A stretch of 35,188 nucleotides of DNA from Actinomycetota bacterium. GTDB lineage: Bacteria; Actinomycetota; Actinomycetes; S36-B12; CAIYMF01. The position numbers were made by a program, and so were the translations under genes. This document shows, piece by piece, positions 1 through 9,153 of this stretch. The stretch's first letter is position 1, and each line of letters begins with the position of its first letter. Below the pieces are notes generated by a model, which was given only the letters and a program-made list of their open reading frames with translations, ran no database searches and was not told the DNA's origin. The stretch is taken from contig CANGPO010000022.1 of assembly GCA_947455705.1 (NCBI GenBank), forward strand, positions 1 to 35,188, read 5' to 3'.

Positions 1-3000
1 GTGAACGTCACAGACACTGATGCCTTCACGATGGAGAAGTACACCGTCGACGATGAGGCCGCATGGTTGGCATCACCGGCATACGAGTACGACGCTGACG
101 CCGTATTCGTACCCGCATTGATGTTGTTCGCATACGTTGGCGTGCCCGTGATGGTCGTGAGACCAGCACCCGTCACACTCACTGAACACGGCACCAACGC
201 AGCACCCGTGTACGCAGGACTCGTACACGTAATCGTCGTCACCGTCGGTGCTTGAGCGATCGTCAACGAACCCTTCACATACGAAGAGATCGCAAAGTTC
301 GCCGAGACACCACCCGAACAACGCGTCTCATACGTACCCGCCGGTTGCACACCCGTCAAAGCAACAACACCCAAAGGAGCAAACACCGCACACGTAGGAA
401 CCGTCGTCCAATCCGCTGCCGTTGTAACCGGACTGGAAGTGAATCCAATCGCTGAGATCGCTGTCCCGTACGTGATATTGAGAATCGGAGCACTCACCAC
501 AATGGATGTTTGACCAATGGTGAATGTCTTCTGCGTCGCGTTGGACCCATTGTGGTTTGAATCACCCACGTACGAAGCATTCGCTGTCGCAGTGCCTGGG
601 GCCGTGTTATTGGTGTACACAACCGTCGCGGTGGTCGATAGACCACCCGCACCCGTCACAACAGCCGTCCCGCACGGAGTTTGTGCCGCGCCGGTGTAAA
701 CAACGGACGACGGACATGTGATCACCGTTGACGAAGCAGCCTTAGTGATCGCGAACGAGGCCTGCGTGGCAGACGAACCATTATGGTTCGCATCACCCGC
801 GTAGGAAGCGTTCACCGTCACCGAGCCCACATTCGTGTGATCAGCCGAGTACGACGGAGTCACCGAAGTTGACAACCCACCAGCACCCGTCACAGCAGCC
901 GTGCAATTCTCAATCGCTGAACCCGTGTACACGTACGACGGTGCACACGTAATCACGGTGGTAGAAGCTGCCTTCGTAATCGTGAACGTCGCCTGGGTAG
1001 CAGTCGAACCGTTGTGGTTCGCATCACCCGCGTACGAAGCATCAGCAGTAGCTGTGCCCGCATTCGTGTTCGCACCATAGGTCACCGGCACCGCGGTCGA
1101 TAGACCACCAGCACCCGTCACCGAAGCTGAACATGGAGTCTGCGCGGAACCGTTATAGGTCACCGACGATGGTGAACATGACACAACCGTCGCGGACGCA
1201 GCCTTATCAATCACGAACGAGGACTGCGTCGCAGTCGAACCGTTGTGGTTCGCATCACCTGAGTAGGACGCATCAGCAGTTGCCGTGCCCGCATTCGTAT
1301 TCGCACCATAGGTCACCGGCACCGTGGTCGATAGACCACCAGCACCCGTCACCGCAGCCGAACACGGAGTCTGCGCGGAACCGTTAAACGTCACCGACGA
1401 CAGCGGACACGTGATCAACGTGGACGATGATGCCTTATCAATCACGAACGACGACTGGGTGGCAGTCGACCCGTTGTGGTTCGCATCACCTGAGTAGGAC
1501 GCATCAGCAGTAGCGGTGCCCGCATTCGTGTTCGCACCATACGTCACCGAGAGAGACGCCGACAGCGCCGCACCCGTCACCTGGGCTGAACACGGAGTGT
1601 GAGCTGCACCGTCATACGTCTCATGCGCTGTCGGACAGGTCACCAGCGTGCTCGTATCAGCCTTAGTGATCGAGAAGTACACAGTCGTCGCCGTCGACCC
1701 ATCATGGTTGGCATCACCGGAGTACGTGGCGTCAACAGCAACCGAGCCCACATTCGTGTGATCCGTTGAGTACGAGACGAACTCCGACGAGGAAAGCCCA
1801 CCAGCACCCGTCACAGCAGCTGAGCAATTCTCAATCGCTGAACCCGTGTACACATACGACGCATCACACGTGATCACCGTGACAGAAGCAGCCTTCACAA
1901 TCGTGAACGGCACCTGAGTAGCAGTAGAACCGTTGTGGTTGCTATCTCCCACGTACGAAGCATCAGCAGTCGCTGTGCCCGCATTCGTGTTCGCACCATA
2001 GGAGACCGACACCGTCGTCGATAGACCACCAGCACCCGTCACCGCAGCCGAACACGGAGTCTGCGCTGAGCCGTTATACGTCACCGATGATGGTGAACAG
2101 GTCACCACGGTGGTCGTGGAAGCCTTATCCACGGTCAACGTGCCAGACACCGACGAGATCGTCGTGTAATTCGACGACACACCATTCGAACAGTGCGTCA
2201 CATACGAACCAGCACCCACAACACCCGTGACTGGTGTCGTGAACGTGGTGTCCGCACTCGCGTAAACCGCGCAGACCGGTTCAGTTGTCCAATCACTAGC
2301 AACCGTCACAGGTGACGTTGTATACGTGATCGACGGAGCCGACGCACCATAGGTGATCGTCGGTGACGATGGAGTCACCACAACCGAGCTCGGATCAATC
2401 GAGAACGTATCCGAACCATCCGAACCCGCATGGTTCGCATCACCAGCGAACGTGTACGACGCGGTCACAGTACCGGTGTTCGTATTCGACGAGTACGACG
2501 GCGTCAAACCAGTCAAGTTCAACCCACCAACACCCGTCACAGACGCTGAACACAACGCTTGAGCGACACCCGAATACGTCGTCGACTTCGGTGAACACGT
2601 CACCGTCGTCGTGGACGAGGCCTGGTCGATCACAAACGATGATTGCGTAGCAGTTGATGGCGTGTAATTGCCGCTACCCGTGTACAACGCATCAGCGGTA
2701 GCGGTGCCCGCATTCGTGTTGTTGGAATAGGTGACAGTGGCGGATTGAGATAAGCCTCCCGCACCAGTGACGGTGGCTGAACATGGTGTCTGGACTGAGC
2801 CATCGAAGGTGGAGTGCACGATCGGACAGGTCACCATTGTGGTGGACGCGGCCTTATCGATCACGAACGATGATGCATCCTGCGACACCGCGTGGTTTGG
2901 ATCGCCCGGGTAGCTCGCTGAAGCTGCCGCGGTGCCCGAATCAGTATTCGCGGAGTACACGATGTCCAACATCTGGTCCAAGCCACCAACACCGGCCACC

Positions 3001-3892
3001 GTTGCCGAACACGGTGTCTGTGCTGTCCCGTCGTAGGTGACACCCGACGGGCACGTAATGGTCGTTTTGGATGATGCACGGTTCACCGTCAACGTGCCAT
3101 CCACATACGAGGTGGGAGTGTAGGACGCGGATGATCCACCCGTGCAATGCGTCACATACGATCCAGCATCCAACGTGCCAGACACAGCGTTACCTAACGC
3201 GTCAACGACCACACACGACGGCTCGACAGTCCAGTCAGATGCTGACGTTGCTGGTGAGGTCGTGTAACCGACCGACGGGATGGATGCGCCATAGGTGATC
3301 GACGAGGTCGCCGCCGTCACAGTCACATTCGTTGATGCGGACGTAACCACCAGCGAACCGTTCACATACGAAGCCGGGTTGTAGTTCGTAGACGTGCCAC
3401 CCGAACAGTGGGTTACATACGTGCCAGCGGGCCGCGCACCCGTCAAGGCCGTCGTAAACCCAGTATCGGACGAGGCGTACACCGCACAGGTCGGCTCGTT
3501 GGTCCAATCACCAGTGCCGGTCGACGGTGAGGTGCTGTAACCGACAGAGGGGACACTCGTCGCGGAGTTCACCGAGGCTGGGGACGAAGCTGTCACCGTG
3601 ACCGAGGCCTTGTTAATGGTGAGCGACCCATTGGTGTAGCTCGTCGGCGTGTACGACGCAGACGAACCACCCGAACAATGGGTCACATACGTACCCGGTG
3701 CGACGGGTAACCCGCTCAACGCAGATGCGTAACCCGTATCAGCTGACCCATACACCGCACATGATGGCTCTGACGTCCAATCGCCGGCAACGGTGTACGG
3801 CGACGTCGTGTACCCAATCGACGGGATCACCGTGCCGTAGGAGATCGGTAACGGAGATGTGGCTGTAACCGTCACATTCGTCGGTGCGACTG
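1..3892 (-). repeat. Ig-like (MBG/YDG-like) array with a cysteine pair per unit
   Basis: At least 16 complete units of about 75-90 residues and the start of another. Type A (5 units) reads ITYGT.IPSIGYTTSP...DWT.EPSCAVY...AGTYVTHCSGG...GSLTI. Type B (11 units) reads TVTCSPSSVTYNGSAQTPCS, then VTGAGGLST, then ASYAGDANHNGSTAT, then F.I.KA. From the N-terminal side the order is AAABBBABBBBBBBAB. Two cysteines at fixed places in every unit suggest one intradomain disulfide each. The resemblance to MBG/YDG-type bacterial Ig-like domains is by pattern only. Confidence 0.82.
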
Positions 3893-6800
3893 TCAACTTC
3901 GCGAAGTAGGAGGAGACAGTAGAATTGATAGAAATGAAATCGCCCCCCACGTACACGTTCGACCCTGATACTGCTAGGGCGTACACGGCGTTGGACGCGG
4001 ACGGATCCCACGAGGTGAGCGTCCCATCGGTTCTGATCGAAGCCACGTAGTTACGTGTCGTCCCACCGATCGAGGTGAAGTAACCACCCACGTACACGGT
4101 CGAGCCGGATACTGCCAGATCCGACACGAATTGTGGCCCGGTACCGCTAACGTTCGGATTCCATGTTGTGCTCAGCGTCCCATCGGTTCCGATCGCTGCG
4201 GCATAGTTCCGTGTCGTCCCGCCGATAGTGGTGAAAAGGCCACCCAGGTAGACGGTCGACCCGGACACGGCCAACGCGTTCACGGCGGGTGCCGCGGCAC
4301 CGCTAACGTTCGGATTCCATGTTGTGCTCAGCGTCCCATCGGTCCCGATCGCTGCGGCATAGTTCCGTGTCGTCCCGCCGATAGTGGTGAAAAGGCCACC
4401 CAGGTAGACGTTCGTTCCAGACGCGGCTAAGGCGTTTACGACGTTATTCGCGTTCGGATTCCATGTCGTGCTGAGGGTGCCATCGGTTCCGATCGCGGCG
4501 ACACAGTTACGTGTGGTCCCTCCGATTGTGGTGAATCCACCACCCAGGTAGATGGTCGACCCGGATACTGCTAGAGCTTTCACGGTGTTATTCGCGTTGG
4601 GATTCCATGTTGTGCTGAGGGCGCCGTCGGTGCCGATTGCTGCTGCGTGGTTGCGTGTCGTCCCTCCGATTGTGGTGAACGCACCACCCAGGTAGACGTT
4701 CGTTCCAGACGCGGTTAAGGCGTTTACGACGTTATTCGCGTTCGGATTCCATGATGTGCTGAGCGTCCCATCGGTTCCGATCGCTGCTGCATAGTTCCGT
4801 GTCGTCCCCTCGCCGATCATGGTGAACTGACCACCCACGTAGACGGTCGACCCGGATACTGCTAGAGCGTTCACAGTGCCATTCGGCGCGTTCGGATTCC
4901 ATGTTGTGCTGAGCGTGCCATCGGTTCCGATCGCCGCGAGACGGTTACGGGTCGTCACGCCGATCGTGGCGAAAAGACCACCCACGTAGACGGTCGATCC
5001 GGACACTGCCAACGCGTTTACGGCGGGTGCCCCGGCACCACTAACGTTCGGATTCCATGTTGTACTGAGGGTGCCATCGGTTCCGATCGCTGCCAGACGG
5101 TTACGGGTCGTCACACCGATTGTGGTGAACGCACCACCCACGTAGACGGTCGACCCGGATACTGCTAGAGCGTTCACAATGCCATTCGCGTTCGGATTCC
5201 ATGTTGTGCCGAGGGTGCCATCGGTTCCGATCGCCGCCACCCGGTTACGGGTCGTCACGCCGATCGTGGTGAACTGACCACCCACGTAGACGGTGGACCC
5301 GGATACTGCTAGAGCGTTCACAGCGCCATTCGCGTTCGGATTCCATGTTGTACTGAGGGTGCCATCGGTTCCGATCGCGGCGAGACGATTACGGGTCGTC
5401 ACGCCGATCGTGGTGAATCCACCGCCCACGTATACGGTCGATCCGGATACTGCGAGAGCGTTCACAATGCCATTCGCGTTCGGATTCCATGTTGTGCTGA
5501 GGGTCCCATCGGTTCCGATCGCGGCGAGACGATTACGTGACGTCCCTCCGATCGTGATGAACGAACCACCTACGTACACGGTTGACCCGGATACCGCCAG
5601 GGCCAAGACGATGCCACTTGCGTTCGGATTCCAGGATGCATCGACACTTCCATCGGCCAAGATGTGCGCGAGGTAGTTGCGCGTAAGGCCACCAACCTTG
5701 GTGAAGTCGCCACCGATGTACCACCCGCCCTGTCCATCTGGTGCGGATGCACGGACAAACCCGGAAACGAGGGGGAAGGTGTGATCCGCGCTCGCCGTCG
5801 ACGATGCGTCCGACAACAGCGCGCCGCCGCCGGTCTGCGGTTGCCACGCCGTGAACTGACCACCGAGGTAGGTCACCCCAGTGGAATCGTGGGCTATCGC
5901 GTACACAACCCCGTTGGGACCATCGAAAATTCGTTGGGTTCCAACGGTCACCGATTGCGGGGAACCGTCCGCAGCCGTCGAGTTAGCTCCGTAGGTGGCA
6001 TGGCTAACGATCGTGCAGGTGCCGGTTGCTACGTAGTTGACGACACCGGCGGTCACGGTGCACACGCTGGGCGTAGAGGAGGTGACCGAGCTGCTGGTGA
6101 TGGTGATATCACCATTGGCTGACCTGACACTGGGGGTGAATGAGCCACCGGGCACACCGTTGATGCCCATGTTCGTCGTCACTGCAGGGGTGACACTAAT
6201 GGTCTGTGGTGATCCATCTGCAGCGAGCCACGTTGACGTCGCCGTGGAGTGAGCGACGAGGACGCAGCTTCCAACCGCGAGGAAGCTCACGACCCCTGCC
6301 GCGACCGTGCACACGTTCGTTGTCGAGGACGTAACAGAATTCGTTCCGCTACCACTGTTCGTGAAAGTGGGAGTGAACGTGGTTCCTGGGCTACGACTAA
6401 CCGTGGGCATATTCGAAATGGAGACGGTGGGGGTTGACTTCACGATGAACTGCGCCGCGACCTGGGCATAGAAAGCGGGCGCAGTAGAAAGGTTTCCGAG
6501 GGTGGTGAATAAGCCACCGATCGAGACGGTGGATCCGGTCGCGGCCAGACTGAATACCGCATTAGTCGCGTTCAGATCCCATGCAGTGTCCAGAGTTCCG
6601 TTCGTACCGATCCGGGCAATCTTGTTACGTGTCGTTGAACCGATCGTGGTGAAGAATCCACCGACGTATACGTTCGCTCCAGACACGGCTAAGGCGTTTA
6701 CGGTGTTATTCGCGTTGGGATTCCACGTCGTGGACAAGGTCCCGTTCGTGCCGATCGCGGCGACGCGGTTACGAACTGTGCCACCGATCGTGGTGAACGC

Positions 6801-8879
6801 TCCACCTGAGTACACGGTTGACCCGTCGATGGCTAGGGCGTTCACGGCGCCGTTCGCGTTGGGATTCCATGATGTGGCTGTCGCACTTGAGTCGATAGCG
6901 GCGATGTTGTTACGACTGGCACCACCGATGGTGGTGAATGCTCCACCCGCGTACACGGTTGTTCCTGACACGGCCAATGTGGCCACAGTGCCATCAGGGC
7001 TCGGATCCCATCCGGCCACCGTTCCCGATGACGTGAGAGCAGTGAGATAGGGGCCGCTGGTGTTATTGCCATCAGAAATGCTCGTGAATTCGCCGCCCAC
7101 ATACAGGGTGTTCCCATCGTCAGATACCGCCAACGATCGTACGGCGGCGTCAGGCCCAGGGTTGAACCAGTTATAGCAACCGGGACAACCAACCGTGCCC
7201 GCGGCAAACAAGAAGCCATTGAAGTCGCCACCGAAATACACCATGCCGCCGGAGACCGCGACGGTGCTCACATCGCTATCGACATAGGGAGCCCACGAGG
7301 TTAACGAGCCATCTGATGCGATCGCGGCCAAGTTCGACCGTGGCACGCCCACACTGCCGCTTCCACCCACATAAATCTTTCCACCGGAAACCGAAATGGT
7401 GTGTACGTCACCGGTCCACTCGAGATCCGTTGCACGTTGAGAGGGTAAGAGCGTGTAATTTGTCGGCGATCCGCCGAAGACGCCTACCGTCAAATATTTG
7501 TGCACGTCACCGCCGCAGTTGGCGCCGCAGTTGCGGACGCTGTACACGTAGCCATTGGCGATCGTGATCGCATACACGGGAGTGTCGTAGTTGTCGTAGC
7601 TCGCGAACGAGCCGTCCGCGCCAATGATTGCTTCGAAACCCGGCCCGTCTGTCAAGTCTCCACCGATGACGATCTTGCCGGCTGGATCAGGCGTCGCAGC
7701 GATCGCATAGACTCTTCCGCCATTCACATTCGTCGCAAACGTTGTCTTCAAGGCGCCATCAGCGGTCGTGAACGCAGCAATGCTGTTACGCGCCGACGAA
7801 CCCACCATGGCGAACGATCCACCCACATACAGAACGGGTGACGCACCACCTGTCACGGCGATCGCATTGACAGCACCATCGACATTCGGATCCCACGACG
7901 TCAGTGTGCCGTCTGCAGCGAAGCTCGCTAGGTTGTGGCGGGTCGCCCCACCCGCCAACATCTTGCTGAAGGAACCCCCTACGTACACCGTCGTCCCGAC
8001 GACTGCTAGCGCGTTGACAGGGCCGTTAGGAGATGGATCCCACGAGGTGATCGTGCCATCGGGCCCAAACGATGCGAGGTTGCCGTGCGACGTGCCCCCC
8101 TGATAGATCCCGCCAGTGCTAGCGACATAGAGGGTTGAGCCCGACGTCGCCAAAGCGTTGACCACACCGACCGAATGGCCACTCCATGCGGTGTCGACAC
8201 TGCCATCGGCGTAAATGTGCGCGAGGTTCTGACGAGTCACGCCGCCCACACTGGTGAAGTTGCCGCCAATGAACCAACCACCTGAACTATCCGAGGCACT
8301 CGCATTCACCACGCCGTCAACCCGTGGCATCGTCACATCAAGCTGAACGGCGGTGGAGGCACCCGTTGGGCTAGCCGGATCGGCAATAACCGCCCCGCCA
8401 CCGGTCTGCGGACCATACGACGAGAAACTTCCTCCCACGTACGTAACGCCGTCAGCGTCAGTCGCTTGTGAGTTCACCTGCCCACTCGGACCGGTAAACA
8501 CTTTCTGCGTGGCCACCGTTATCGACTGCGCGCTACCCGACAGCGGGTCAGTCGCACTCGCCGTCAACGTGCACGTACCGGCTCCAACGTAGGAGACAAC
8601 GCCGGAGGCGACCGTACACACACCCGTCGTTGAGGAGGATGCGGAAGCGGTGCCCGTGAACCCACCCGAGAATGTCGGCGTGAACGTCGACCCCACCACG
8701 CCATTGACAGCGGGGATGTTCGAGATCGTTACCGTCGCTGTCGCGGAGGCCGGTGCGGCAACGGCTGTCAGTCCAACTGCGGTCATTGCGACGGTCACCA
8801 CGATCGCGACGATGCGCATCATGCGGCGGAACGCGAGTGGCGTAGCTGAGGCTGTTGACGGACTAATGAACCACGACAT
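1..8879 (-). CDS. Giant secreted repeat protein (delta-60/DUF5122-like propellers plus Ig-like array), C-terminus outside window
   Basis: An uninterrupted minus-strand frame of 2959 codons plus two bases runs from ATG at 8879 off the left edge. The start is supported by GGGAG at 8887-8891, 7 nt upstream. Residues 1-46 look like a signal peptide: RRMMR, a hydrophobic run (about 23-42), and a likely cleavage after PASA. Then come an Ig-like domain (about 47-120), propeller block 1 (about 121-813, 14 units), two Ig-like domains (about 814-978), propeller block 2 (about 979-1662, 14 units), and an array of at least 16 Ig-like units (1663 onward) of two types, each with two cysteines. Propeller units follow VNALAVSGSTVYVGG...TTRN..AAIGTDGTLSTTWNPN, which matches the delta-60/DUF5122 family as I know it. 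No catalytic motif is visible. A cell-surface or extracellular structural or adhesive role is inference. The anchor, if any, lies beyond the window. It is transcribed divergently from hisF. Confidence 0.93.
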   Translation of the reverse strand, partial: MSWFISPSTASATPLAFRRMMRIVAIVVTVAMTAVGLTAVAAPASATATVTISNIPAVNGVVGSTFTPTFSGGFTGTASASSSTTGVCTVASGVVSYVGAGTCTLTASATDPLSGSAQSITVATQKVFTGPSGQVNSQATDADGVTYVGGSFSSYGPQTGGGAVIADPASPTGASTAVQLDVTMPRVDGVVNASASDSSGGWFIGGNFTSVGGVTRQNLAHIYADGSVDTAWSGHSVGVVNALATSGSTLYVASTGGIYQGGTSHGNLASFGPDGTITSWDPSPNGPVNALAVVGTTVYVGGSFSKMLAGGATRHNLASFAADGTLTSWDPNVDGAVNAIAVTGGASPVLYVGGSFAMVGSSARNSIAAFTTADGALKTTFATNVNGGRVYAIAATPDPAGKIVIGGDLTDGPGFEAIIGADGSFASYDNYDTPVYAITIANGYVYSVRNCGANCGGDVHKYLTVGVFGGSPTNYTLLPSQRATDLEWTGDVHTISVSGGKIYVGGSGSVGVPRSNLAAIASDGSLTSWAPYVDSDVSTVAVSGGMVYFGGDFNGFLFAAGTVGCPGCYNWFNPGPDAAVRSLAVSDDGNTLYVGGEFTSISDGNNTSGPYLTALTSSGTVAGWDPSPDGTVATLAVSGTTVYAGGAFTTIGGASRNNIAAIDSSATATSWNPNANGAVNALAIDGSTVYSGGAFTTIGGTVRNRVAAIGTNGTLSTTWNPNANNTVNALAVSGANVYVGGFFTTIGSTTRNKIARIGTNGTLDTAWDLNATNAVFSLAATGSTVSIGGLFTTLGNLSTAPAFYAQVAAQFIVKSTPTVSISNMPTVSRSPGTTFTPTFTNSGSGTNSVTSSTTNVCTVAAGVVSFLAVGSCVLVAHSTATSTWLAADGSPQTISVTPAVTTNMGINGVPGGSFTPSVRSANGDITITSSSVTSSTPSVCTVTAGVVNYVATGTCTIVSHATYGANSTAADGSPQSVTVGTQRIFDGPNGVVYAIAHDSTGVTYLGGQFTAWQPQTGGGALLSDASSTASADHTFPLVSGFVRASAPDGQGGWYIGGDFTKVGGLTRNYLAHILADGSVDASWNPNASGIVLALAVSGSTVYVGGSFITIGGTSRNRLAAIGTDGTLSTTWNPNANGIVNALAVSGSTVYVGGGFTTIGVTTRNRLAAIGTDGTLSTTWNPNANGAVNALAVSGSTVYVGGQFTTIGVTTRNRVAAIGTDGTLGTTWNPNANGIVNALAVSGSTVYVGGAFTTIGVTTRNRLAAIGTDGTLSTTWNPNVSGAGAPAVNALAVSGSTVYVGGLFATIGVTTRNRLAAIGTDGTLSTTWNPNAPNGTVNALAVSGSTVYVGGQFTMIGEGTTRNYAAAIGTDGTLSTSWNPNANNVVNALTASGTNVYLGGAFTTIGGTTRNHAAAIGTDGALSTTWNPNANNTVKALAVSGSTIYLGGGFTTIGGTTRNCVAAIGTDGTLSTTWNPNANNVVNALAASGTNVYLGGLFTTIGGTTRNYAAAIGTDGTLSTTWNPNVSGAAAPAVNALAVSGSTVYLGGLFTTIGGTTRNYAAAIGTDGTLSTTWNPNVSGTGPQFVSDLAVSGSTVYVGGYFTSIGGTTRNYVASIRTDGTLTSWDPSASNAVYALAVSGSNVYVGGDFISINSTVSSYFAKLTVAPTNVTVTATSPLPISYGTVIPSIGYTTSPYTVAGDWTSEPSCAVYGSADTGYASALSGLPVAPGTYVTHCSGGSSASYTPTSYTNGSLTINKASVTVTASSPASVNSATSVPSVGYSTSPSTGTGDWTNEPTCAVYASSDTGFTTALTGARPAGTYVTHCSGGTSTNYNPASYVNGSLVVTSASTNVTVTAATSSITYGASIPSVGYTTSPATSASDWTVEPSCVVVDALGNAVSGTLDAGSYVTHCTGGSSASYTPTSYVDGTLTVNRASSKTTITCPSGVTYDGTAQTPCSATVAGVGGLDQMLDIVYSANTDSGTAAASASYPGDPNHAVSQDASSFVIDKAASTTMVTCPIVHSTFDGSVQTPCSATVTGAGGLSQSATVTYSNNTNAGTATADALYTGSGNYTPSTATQSSFVIDQASSTTTVTCSPKSTTYSGVAQALCSASVTGVGGLNLTGLTPSYSSNTNTGTVTASYTFAGDANHAGSDGSDTFSIDPSSVVVTPSSPTITYGASAPSITYTTSPVTVASDWTTEPVCAVYASADTTFTTPVTGVVGAGSYVTHCSNGVSSNYTTISSVSGTLTVDKASTTTVVTCSPSSVTYNGSAQTPCSAAVTGAGGLSTTVSVSYGANTNAGTATADASYVGDSNHNGSTATQVPFTIVKAASVTVITCDASYVYTGSAIENCSAAVTGAGGLSSSEFVSYSTDHTNVGSVAVDATYSGDANHDGSTATTVYFSITKADTSTLVTCPTAHETYDGAAHTPCSAQVTGAALSASLSVTYGANTNAGTATADASYSGDANHNGSTATQSSFVIDKASSSTLITCPLSSVTFNGSAQTPCSAAVTGAGGLSTTVPVTYGANTNAGTATADASYSGDANHNGSTATQSSFVIDKAASATVVSCSPSSVTYNGSAQTPCSASVTGAGGLSTAVPVTYGANTNAGTATADASYAGDANHNGSTATQATFTITKAASTTVITCAPSYVYTGSAIENCTAAVTGAGGLSTSVTPSYSADHTNVGSVTVNASYAGDANHNGSSATQASFAITKAASSTVITCPSSVVYTGAAQTPCGTAVVTGAGGLSTTATVVYTNNTAPGTATANASYVGDSNHNGSNATQKTFTIGQTSIVVSAPILNITYGTAISAIGFTSSPVTTAADWTTVPTCAVFAPLGVVALTGVQPAGTYETRCSGGVSANFAISSYVKGSLTIAQAPTVTTITCTSPAYTGAALVPCSVSVTGAGLTTITGTPTYANNINAGTNTASASYSYAGDANHAASSSTVYFSIVKASVSVTF
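3893..5945 (-). repeat. Propeller block 2: 14 units, about 11 nearly identical
   Basis: About 684 residues opening with TQRIFDGPNG and again a first unit ending in TGGGA. Units 3-13 are almost copies of one another in protein and DNA: the element CCATCGGTTCCGATCG or close variants recurs about every 141-153 bp from about 4026 to 5523. Small length changes occur between units (GAGAP, GAAAP and NG linkers; an extra EG in unit 8). This uniformity contrasts with block 1 and suggests recent tandem amplification or homogenisation. Confidence 0.85.
6441..8517 (-). repeat. Propeller block 1: 14 diverged delta-60-like units
   Basis: About 692 residues of the giant protein. It opens with the lead-in TQKVFTGPSG and a first unit ending in TGGGA, and continues with 13 more units of about 45-55 residues built on V.ALAVSG..VYVGG.F followed by a DG...W closing strand. 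Units differ from one another by many substitutions and small insertions; unit 7 is atypical, with two extra cysteines (RNCGANCGG). The length, lead-in and unit number closely match block 2. Fourteen units would fit two seven-bladed propellers if each unit is one blade; that is inference. Confidence 0.8.
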
Positions 8880-9153
8880 TGCAAGACTCCCGGGACGATC
8901 CTTTGATGCATAAGCACGGATATCCCGGATGGCGTCAACGTCACCCGAAACGAGGTCAGTCTTTGAGGTGACGGAGGTGTCAGATAGGTGTGGATGCGTA
9001 ACTTGCAAAAATCATGAGGTTGCTGAGAACCATGGCGACGGAGAGCGATTCGCGGATTACCTTTCGTGACCATCGTGCACCCGAACGCAGCAATGCATCA
9101 TCGAGTCGGACCACGTGGGTCTGGTGGGTCACAACCTGTTTAGGCTGAGTGCT
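8880..9153. promoter_or_regulatory. Divergent intergenic region between giant gene and hisF
   Basis: 274 bp with no credible gene. For the giant gene, the minus strand carries TTGACG (8933-8938), a good -35, but the -10 is poor: GCTTAT at 8910-8915 gives 17 nt spacing, and TATGCA at 8907-8912 gives 20. The ribosome-binding site GGGAG is at 8887-8891. The hisF-side -10 is listed separately. I see no strong terminator or long inverted repeat. Confidence 0.45.
9141..9153 (+). promoter_or_regulatory. hisF -10 box, probable leaderless start
   Basis: TAGGCT (9141-9146) fits the actinobacterial TANNNT -10 form and ends 7 nt before the GTG. There is no Shine-Dalgarno of note and no convincing -35. 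Confidence 0.5.

Noticed and set aside
1-5640. Possible CRISPR array or noncoding satellite because of regular DNA repeats
   Set aside because: The repeats are 141-153 bp or about 225-270 bp, keep reading frame, and encode propeller and Ig-like units; there are no short direct repeats with unique spacers.
1-8880. Many short plus-strand and other-frame open reading frames
   Set aside because: All lie antisense to or out of frame with the single long minus-strand coding frame, and their translations are low-complexity shadows of its repeats.
9056-9070. ATTACCTTTCGTGAC as a second BldD box between the giant gene and hisF
   Set aside because: It matches only 7 of 9 fixed positions; about 0.6 such matches are expected by chance in this intergenic region.
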